Below are positions 4,929 through 8,637 of a DNA stretch of 8,637 nt, piece after piece. This DNA is from Candidatus Pacearchaeota archaeon (GTDB lineage: Archaea; Nanobdellota; Nanobdellia; Pacearchaeales; GW2011-AR1). Each line of letters begins with the position of its first letter. The stretch's first letter is position 1. Both the position numbers and the translations under genes were made by a program. The DNA lies in assembly GCA_016186375.1 (NCBI GenBank), contig JACPLS010000054.1, forward strand, positions 1-8,637. The letters run 5' to 3'. A model generated the notes under the pieces. That model made no database searches. It was not told the origin of the DNA and saw nothing but the letters and a program-made list of their open reading frames with translations.

Positions 4929-6209
4929 ATGGCGAAACAAAAACCAATAATAAATGTTGTCTTCGTGGGTCACGTTGACCATGGAAAATCTACTACAATC
5001 GGAAGATTAATGTTTGATTCTGGAAAAGTATCACCTGAAGAATTGGAGAAACTTAAAGCTGAAGCTCAAAAGCATGGAAAAGCAGGTTTTGAATTTGCTT
5101 TTGTTATGGATAGATTTAAAGAAGAGAGAGAAAGAGGAGTCACTATAGACCTTGCTTATGAGAAATTAGTTACAAACAAATATGAAGTTACTATAATTGA
5201 CGCTCCAGGGCATAAAGACTTCGTTAAGAATATGATTACAGGAACATCTCAAGCAGATGCAGCTTTCTTGACAGTTTCTGCGAAAGATGGAGTTCAGCCT
5301 CAGACTAAAGAACACGTTTGGCTTCTTCGCACTATGGGTGTTGGGCAAGTTGCAGTTATTCTTAATAAGATGGATACAGTTGAATATAAAGAAGAAACTT
5401 TCAATAAAATAAAAGCAGATGTTTCTGGAATTTTGAAGATGGCAGGATATAAGCCTGATACTTTGACATTTATTGCTGCATCAGGATTCAAAGGAGACAA
5501 CGTAGCTAAAAAATCTACAAATATGCCTTGGTATAAAGGACCTACAGTTCTTGAGCAATTAGATTTATTTAAAGAACCTGAAAAAAGAATAGATTTACCA
5601 TTAAGAATGCCATTGCAAGATGTATATGAAATTACTGGTATAGGCACAGTTCCTGTTGGAAAGATCGAATCCGGAGTTATGAAAATAGGACAAAAGGTTA
5701 TAATTCTTCCAGGAAGATCCGGTAAAGGAATCACCGGAGAAGTAAGAAGTGTTGAAATGCACCATGAACAATTACAGCAAGCAGAAGCAGGAGACAATGT
5801 AGGAGTAAACATTAGAGGTGTTGGAAAAAAAGACATTGCTAGAGGAGATATCGTATGCGATGCTGCAAAGCCCGCAACAATAGCTGAAGAATTCGTCGCA
5901 CAGGTGGCAGTTATATCACACCCAACTGTAATTGCTAACGGTTATACTCCTGTTTTTCATGTTTACACAGCACAAGTTCCTTGCCAATTTATTGAATTAA
6001 TAGAAAAAACAAGCCCAGATGGTTCTGTAACAAAAAATCCTGACTTTTTAAAGAATGGCGATGTAGCTAAAGTTAGAATAAAGCCAATTGGCAACCTTGT
6101 TTTGGAAACACAGGGAACTAATCCTCACATGGCTCGCTTTGCAATCAGAGACGCCGGAGCCACAGTAGCTGCAGGCGTATGCATTGAAGTTAAGGCGAAA
6201 AAGATTTAA
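4929..6209 (+). CDS. tuf: Translation elongation factor 1 alpha (aEF1A)
   Basis: This GTPase delivers aminoacyl-tRNA to the ribosomal A site in the cytoplasm. The 426 residues are full length for the archaeal family. The G domain shows P-loop GHVDHGKST (14-22), switch I with RERGVTID (67-74), DAPGHKDF (91-98), NKMD (146-149) and the G5 region AASGFKGDN (183-191). Domain II includes QDVYEITGIGTVPVGKIESG and domain III includes HPTVIANGYTPVFHVYTAQ. The G-domain insertions, the EELEKLKAEA helix and MPWYKGPTVLEQLD are the aEF1A/eEF1A type, not bacterial EF-Tu or the related aEF2/SelB. It is not followed by rps10, with which it is often paired in archaea; a convergent Nudix gene follows instead. 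Its promoter carries an unusual palindrome. Confidence 0.97.
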   Translation: MAKQKPIINVVFVGHVDHGKSTTIGRLMFDSGKVSPEELEKLKAEAQKHGKAGFEFAFVMDRFKEERERGVTIDLAYEKLVTNKYEVTIIDAPGHKDFVKNMITGTSQADAAFLTVSAKDGVQPQTKEHVWLLRTMGVGQVAVILNKMDTVEYKEETFNKIKADVSGILKMAGYKPDTLTFIAASGFKGDNVAKKSTNMPWYKGPTVLEQLDLFKEPEKRIDLPLRMPLQDVYEITGIGTVPVGKIESGVMKIGQKVIILPGRSGKGITGEVRSVEMHHEQLQQAEAGDNVGVNIRGVGKKDIARGDIVCDAAKPATIAEEFVAQVAVISHPTVIANGYTPVFHVYTAQVPCQFIELIEKTSPDGSVTKNPDFLKNGDVAKVRIKPIGNLVLETQGTNPHMARFAIRDAGATVAAGVCIEVKAKKI

Positions 6210-6217
6210 TTCAGTTT

Positions 6218-6233
6218 TCTTATAAAAATAAGA
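6218..6233. terminator. Hairpin just after the EF-1A gene
   Basis: TCTTAT-AAAA-ATAAGA is a perfect 6-bp stem beginning 9 nt after the EF-1A stop codon, preceded by the T-rich run AGTTTTC. It is a plausible terminator for the plus strand. Confidence 0.4.
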
Positions 6234-6248
6234 TTGTTTATAATAAGT

Positions 6249-6275
6249 AAGGTTTGTTACCAAACTTTTAATAAC
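6249..6275. terminator. Hairpin plus T-runs between convergent EF-1A and Nudix genes
   Basis: AAGGTTTG (6249-6256) pairs with CAAACTTT (6261-6268) over 8 bp with one G-U pair, followed by T-rich sequence. It lies between two converging genes and may terminate the plus-strand transcript. Confidence 0.4.
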
Positions 6276-6278
6276 TTT

Positions 6279-6764
6279 TTACGATACTCTCTGTGATTCA
6301 AATCTAATTAATTCTTCTTTATCATATTGTGTAACAACTTCAAAAACACCTTCTTGACTAATTAACTCATATATCTTTCTATCTCCCGGATACATTTTTG
6401 TATTTGTTAAATCGGGGTTTTTAATCCAAATAGGTTTAGCCTTTGGATGTTCCTCTTTTAATTTTCCTTCAAAATCTGTTGCCTCATAAACCTCAACGCA
6501 CCAGTCTTCTGGATTCTCTTTTCCACCAAGAATTCTTCCTTGATTATAAAAAGTAGCAATAATTCTTAGTTTTGGATTTACCAAAGTTAAGCCAGTTTCT
6601 TCTTTAAATTCTCTTGCAATGCAGTCTATTCCTCTTTCTCCTCTTTCAGTTCTGCCTCCAGGTGGAACATACCAACCATGATGTATGTCTCCTTCTCCTT
6701 TGTTTCTATAAAGTAAAAGTGTTTCTTGATTATTTCTAAGAAAACACATTGTTGCATTTATCAT
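6279..6764 (-). CDS. Nudix hydrolase (MutT/NUDT1-like), substrate unknown
   Basis: Nudix enzymes cleave nucleoside diphosphates linked to another group, often damaged or excess nucleotides. The Nudix box is complete and canonical: G37, five residues, E43, seven residues, then REFKEETGL (51-59), with the Mg-binding glutamates E52, E55 and E56 present. It is preceded by HHGWYVPPGG (28-37), the usual strand and loop before the box. WCVEVYEATDFEGKL and HPKAKPIWIKNPDL fit the rest of the fold. The 161-residue length matches single-domain MutT/NUDT1-type enzymes. The substrate (8-oxo-dGTP or another) cannot be read from the motif. A TATA box 25 nt upstream supports the start and a leaderless mRNA. 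It is a single gene convergent with the EF-1A gene. Confidence 0.9.
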   Translation of the reverse strand: MINATMCFLRNNQETLLLYRNKGEGDIHHGWYVPPGGRTERGERGIDCIAREFKEETGLTLVNPKLRIIATFYNQGRILGGKENPEDWCVEVYEATDFEGKLKEEHPKAKPIWIKNPDLTNTKMYPGDRKIYELISQEGVFEVVTQYDKEELIRFESQRVS

Positions 6765-6785
6765 ATTTTAATAGAGATGTCAAAC

Positions 6786-6792
6786 TTTTTAA
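6786..6792 (-). promoter_or_regulatory. TATA box of the Nudix gene (leaderless)
   Basis: TTAAAAA on the minus strand is centred 25 nt upstream of the ATG at 6764. Confidence 0.55.
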
Positions 6793-6875
6793 GTATTTAT
6801 CTAATGAACTATTATAAATAAAAACTTGCAGACTAGAAAGCCTATCCTCTTGTATATTATCTTTTACATGAATTA

Positions 6876-6929
6876 CTTATACCTACATTTATAGCATAAT
6901 AGAAACATTTATAAATATGTAGGTATAAG
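6876..6929. promoter_or_regulatory. 13-bp inverted repeat bracketing the fic promoter (operator candidate)
   Basis: CTTATACCTACAT (6876-6888) and ATGTAGGTATAAG (6917-6929) are perfect inverted repeats 28 bp apart. The TATA box lies in the spacer. The right arm fills the space between the TATA box and the fic start codon, where a bound repressor would block RNA polymerase. Autoregulation by the Fic protein or an unlinked factor is inference. Confidence 0.6.
6908..6916 (+). promoter_or_regulatory. TATA box of the fic gene (leaderless)
   Basis: TTTATAAAT is centred 24 nt upstream of the ATG at 6936, between the two arms of the inverted repeat. Confidence 0.65.
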
Positions 6930-6935
6930 ATAAAT

Positions 6936-7820
6936 ATGGTAAGTATAACAAAAAAAAGGGTTGGTGAGAATACTTATTTTTATCTTGGACATACTTATAG
7001 AAGCAAAGGCAAATTGAAGAAAATTGAAAAATATTTGGGTAAAGAAATACCAAAAGATATTGAAGAGCTTAAAAAGAAATTTATTTTTGAAGTCTATAAA
7101 GAAAAATGGTATAAAATATTTGAAGAGATAAAAGAAGGATATAAAAAAGAAAATAAGTTTATGCCTCCTTCAGCAAAAGAGAAAGAAGTAGAAAATTTTA
7201 TGATTAAGTTTACTTACAATACTCAAAGAATAGAAGGTTCTAAGCTAACTTTGAAAGATACAGCAAATCTTCTTGAAAAAGGAATTACACCTAAAGATAA
7301 GCCTATAAGAGATATCAAGGAAGCAGAAGCTAATAAAATGGTTTTTTATGAGATGTTGAAGTATGAAAAAGATTTATCTTTACTAATAGTGCTTTACTGG
7401 CATAAAAAATTATTTGGAGATACTAAAGAGGATATAGCAGGCAAAATAAGGGAACATGGAGTTCAAATATCTAGAAGTAAATTTACTCCCCCAACCCACG
7501 TAGAACTTCAAATCTTATTGAGAGAATTTTTTGATTGGTATAATCAAAATAAAAGTAAGATTTTTCCTATTGAACTAGCAGCACTTATTCATTTAAGATT
7601 TGTAACAATACATCCATTTTCAGATGGAAATGGGAGAATTTCTAGGTTAATTATGAATTTTGTCCTGCATAAATATGGTTTCCCAATGCTAGATATTCCG
7701 TATGAAAAGAGAACCGGTTATTATAATTCTCTAGAAAGAAGTCAAGTAAAGAAAAACGATCTTATTTTTATTCAATGGTTCTTCAAAAAATATGCAGATA
7801 ATAATAAAAGATATTTGTAA
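6936..7820 (+). CDS. Fic-domain protein (probable AMP transferase), class II type
   Basis: Fic enzymes transfer AMP, or another nucleotide moiety, from a nucleotide to a hydroxyl of a target protein. The catalytic motif is intact: HPFSDGNGRISR at 226-237, with the catalytic H226, metal-binding D230, the GNGR anion hole and R237. The flap before it (SKFTPPTHVE, 181-190) is typical. An inhibitory motif TQRIEG (96-101; form S/T-x-x-x-E-G) lies N-terminal to the Fic core, as in class II self-inhibited Fic proteins, where E100 would block the ATP gamma-phosphate site. Residues 1-45 form a small basic strand-rich module (TYFYLGHTYRSKGKLKKI) that may bind DNA or another partner; this is inference. 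No separate antitoxin ORF adjoins it. Leaderless promoter spacing supports the start. It is likely regulated by the inverted repeat at its promoter. Confidence 0.9.
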   Translation: MVSITKKRVGENTYFYLGHTYRSKGKLKKIEKYLGKEIPKDIEELKKKFIFEVYKEKWYKIFEEIKEGYKKENKFMPPSAKEKEVENFMIKFTYNTQRIEGSKLTLKDTANLLEKGITPKDKPIRDIKEAEANKMVFYEMLKYEKDLSLLIVLYWHKKLFGDTKEDIAGKIREHGVQISRSKFTPPTHVELQILLREFFDWYNQNKSKIFPIELAALIHLRFVTIHPFSDGNGRISRLIMNFVLHKYGFPMLDIPYEKRTGYYNSLERSQVKKNDLIFIQWFFKKYADNNKRYL

Positions 7821-7823
7821 TAA

Positions 7824-7858
7824 TCTAATATTACGGATAAAATAAGTAACTTATTAGA
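7824..7858. repeat. Nested inverted repeats after the fic gene
   Basis: TCTAATA (7824-7830) pairs with TATTAGA (7852-7858), enclosing AATAAGT-A-ACTTATT (7841-7855). The second pair shares bases with the outer right arm, so the two structures compete. A 3'-end structure of the fic mRNA is possible. Confidence 0.3.
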
Positions 7859-7861
7859 AAG

Positions 7862-7885
7862 TATATCTTTTTAGATATAATCTTT
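7862..7885. terminator. Hairpin with T-run, convergent fic / 147-aa gene region
   Basis: TATATCT-TTTT-AGATATA (7862-7879) is a perfect 7-bp stem, followed by ATCTTTT. It lies 41 nt past the fic stop and 60 nt past the 3' end of the opposing gene. Confidence 0.45.
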
Positions 7886-7944
7886 TACACAAAGTAGATA
7901 TGTTTTTTACCAAAGTTTTAAATATATTTTATCATTAATTTTAA

Positions 7945-8388
7945 TTATCCGATCCTTTTAAGAAATAATAGAAGGTTTGGAATCAAAGTTAATTCCCTTC
8001 TTGGTTCATCAAAATCTAATAAATAGCATAAACTATGAGGATGAAATTGTGCAATTCTTGCTGCTTGGTTTACAAGGTCGTTAACTTGGTCAAAAACTAA
8101 CGAAGCAGCTAATTCCCAATGGTCATTAAACAACTTAAACATTTTTGTAAAGCCAACGAAACTCGTTTTATAGTCTTTTGGTAATATTATTTTGCTGGGT
8201 GATAAAGATTGGTTAAGACGTTCATATTCTTTTATGTTAAGTTCAGCAGTTCCATCTGCACTAGATATTGGCCAGTTTATTTCTCCAAGATAAATACGAG
8301 TATTTGAAGAATTTAAGGTAGATTTTGGAAGTAATTCCTCAAACCTAAACCATTTTCCATCATATGGGATGTAAAGATTCGATGCCAT
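7945..8388 (-). CDS. Hypothetical protein, 147 aa
   Basis: I do not recognise this family. The protein has no signal peptide or membrane helix. The N-terminal half looks strand-rich (NLYIPYDGKWFRFEELL, then TRIYLGEINWPISS), and there is a central NIKEYERLNQSLSPSKIILP. The C-terminal half looks helical (WELAASLVFDQVNDLVNQAA, about 91-110) and ends with HSLCYLLDFDEPRRELTLIP and a hydrophobic LLLFLKRIG. A TATA box 26 nt before the ATG supports the start and a leaderless mRNA. It is convergent with fic and otherwise a single-gene unit. Convergent orientation gives no evidence that it is a Fic partner. Confidence 0.7.
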   Translation of the reverse strand: MASNLYIPYDGKWFRFEELLPKSTLNSSNTRIYLGEINWPISSADGTAELNIKEYERLNQSLSPSKIILPKDYKTSFVGFTKMFKLFNDHWELAASLVFDQVNDLVNQAARIAQFHPHSLCYLLDFDEPRRELTLIPNLLLFLKRIG

Positions 8389-8410
8389 GTAGCTTTATAG
8401 ATCAGAGGCT

Positions 8411-8417
8411 ATTTAAA
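8411..8417 (-). promoter_or_regulatory. TATA box of the 147-aa gene (leaderless)
   Basis: TTTAAAT on the minus strand is centred about 26 nt upstream of the ATG at 8388. Confidence 0.6.
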
Positions 8418-8508
8418 TCTTATTACTGTCATTACTATTAAATTAATAATAAATAAGAAAAATATTAATTTATTTTTCTCTTAATAAGTGTATTTAATAG
8501 TATATAAA

Positions 8509-8637
8509 TTATAAAATTTCTTCTTCTTTGTGCTCACCAATGTCTTTCATGGTGAGCATATATGTATGAAGCATGCTCATAGCTCCTGAGAAAAATGCTT
8601 CTTCTGCTATTTCTTTTTTGGTTAATTGCTTTAGTTC
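8509..8637 (-). CDS. C-terminal 42 residues of an unidentified protein (gene begins outside window)
   Basis: The frame is open from the window edge to TAA at 8511-8509. It encodes a mostly helical, acidic end that includes KQLTKKEIAEEAFFSGAMSM and HKEEEIL. There is no signature to identify the family, but the composition is protein-like and the other frames are stop-rich. It runs in the same direction as the 147-aa gene and ends 121 nt before that gene's start codon. A GC-richer 9-bp inverted repeat lies inside it (8531-8558). Confidence 0.6.
   Translation of the reverse strand, partial: ELKQLTKKEIAEEAFFSGAMSMLHTYMLTMKDIGEHKEEEIL
8531..8558. repeat. 9-bp inverted repeat inside the 3' end of the partial gene
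   Basis: TGCTCACCA (8531-8539) and TGGTGAGCA (8550-8558) are perfect inverted repeats with a 10-nt loop. They lie within coding sequence, about 20 nt before the stop codon at 8511-8509, and are notably richer in G+C than their surroundings. Confidence 0.45.

Noticed and set aside
5300..5836. Open frame of 178 codons on the minus strand
   Set aside because: It is antisense to the EF-1A gene, cysteine- and proline-rich with no domain, and has no promoter; it is a shadow of a highly conserved gene.
6048..6263. Minus-strand 71-codon frame at the 3' end of the EF-1A gene
   Set aside because: It mostly overlaps conserved EF-1A coding sequence in antisense and its translation has no recognisable features.
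7945..8388. 147-aa protein as a Fic antitoxin
   Set aside because: It is convergent with fic, separately promoted, and lacks an S/T-x-x-x-E-G/N inhibitory motif; the Fic protein carries its own inhibitory motif.
1..8637. CRISPR array, tRNA or rRNA genes
   Set aside because: No regularly spaced direct repeats, no cloverleaf with a GGTTCRA-type T-loop, and no rRNA-like GC-rich segments were seen in the intergenic regions.

Overview
The window is strongly A+T-rich and archaeal. It carries an archaeal-type L10 (P0) with its long central insertion, an elongation factor 1A rather than a bacterial EF-Tu, a short SecE/Sec61-gamma, and BRE/TATA-type promoters. Seven of the nine promoters I can place sit 24-26 nt from the start codon, which implies leaderless mRNAs. 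Small, compact genes and dispersal of normally clustered translation genes suggest a DPANN-type lineage (Nanoarchaeota/Woesearchaeota-like). That placement is inference.

Layout. 1-1775, minus strand: secE, a 57-residue one-helix membrane protein, rpl1 and rpl10 (cut by the window edge). The usual archaeal order is secE-nusG/spt5-rpl11-rpl1-rpl10-rpl12, but nusG and rpl11 are absent here. rpl1 and rpl10 overlap by one base and appear to have their own promoter. Their leader of about 67 nt can fold into mutually exclusive structures reaching the ribosome binding site. 1859-2806, minus: a protein with a nitroreductase-type C-terminal half but no recognisable N-terminal half. 2861-3391: copies in both orientations of a 23-nt motif that look like mobile-element ends, two of them flanking an orphan 98-residue gene. 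3456-3653: a doubtful basic ORF. 3752-4396, plus: a class I SAM methyltransferase.

4397-4928 is a long intergenic stretch holding a G/C-tract hairpin, a possible hydrolase-gene remnant, and a 26-bp palindrome overlapping the BRE/TATA of the gene for elongation factor 1A (4929-6209). Downstream are a convergent Nudix hydrolase gene (6279-6764, minus), a Fic-domain protein gene (6936-7820, plus) with a 13-bp inverted repeat bracketing its promoter, a convergent orphan gene (7945-8388, minus), and the 3' end of another minus-strand gene (8509-8637).

The translation and secretion genes are core functions. The Fic, Nudix, methyltransferase and orphan genes look like independently transcribed accessory genes, each with its own promoter. 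No rRNA, tRNA, CRISPR array or intact transposase was seen. The observations most worth checking are the EF-1A promoter palindrome, the fic operator-like repeat, the rpl1 leader, the shortened L1 protein, and the end-like repeats around the 98-residue gene.
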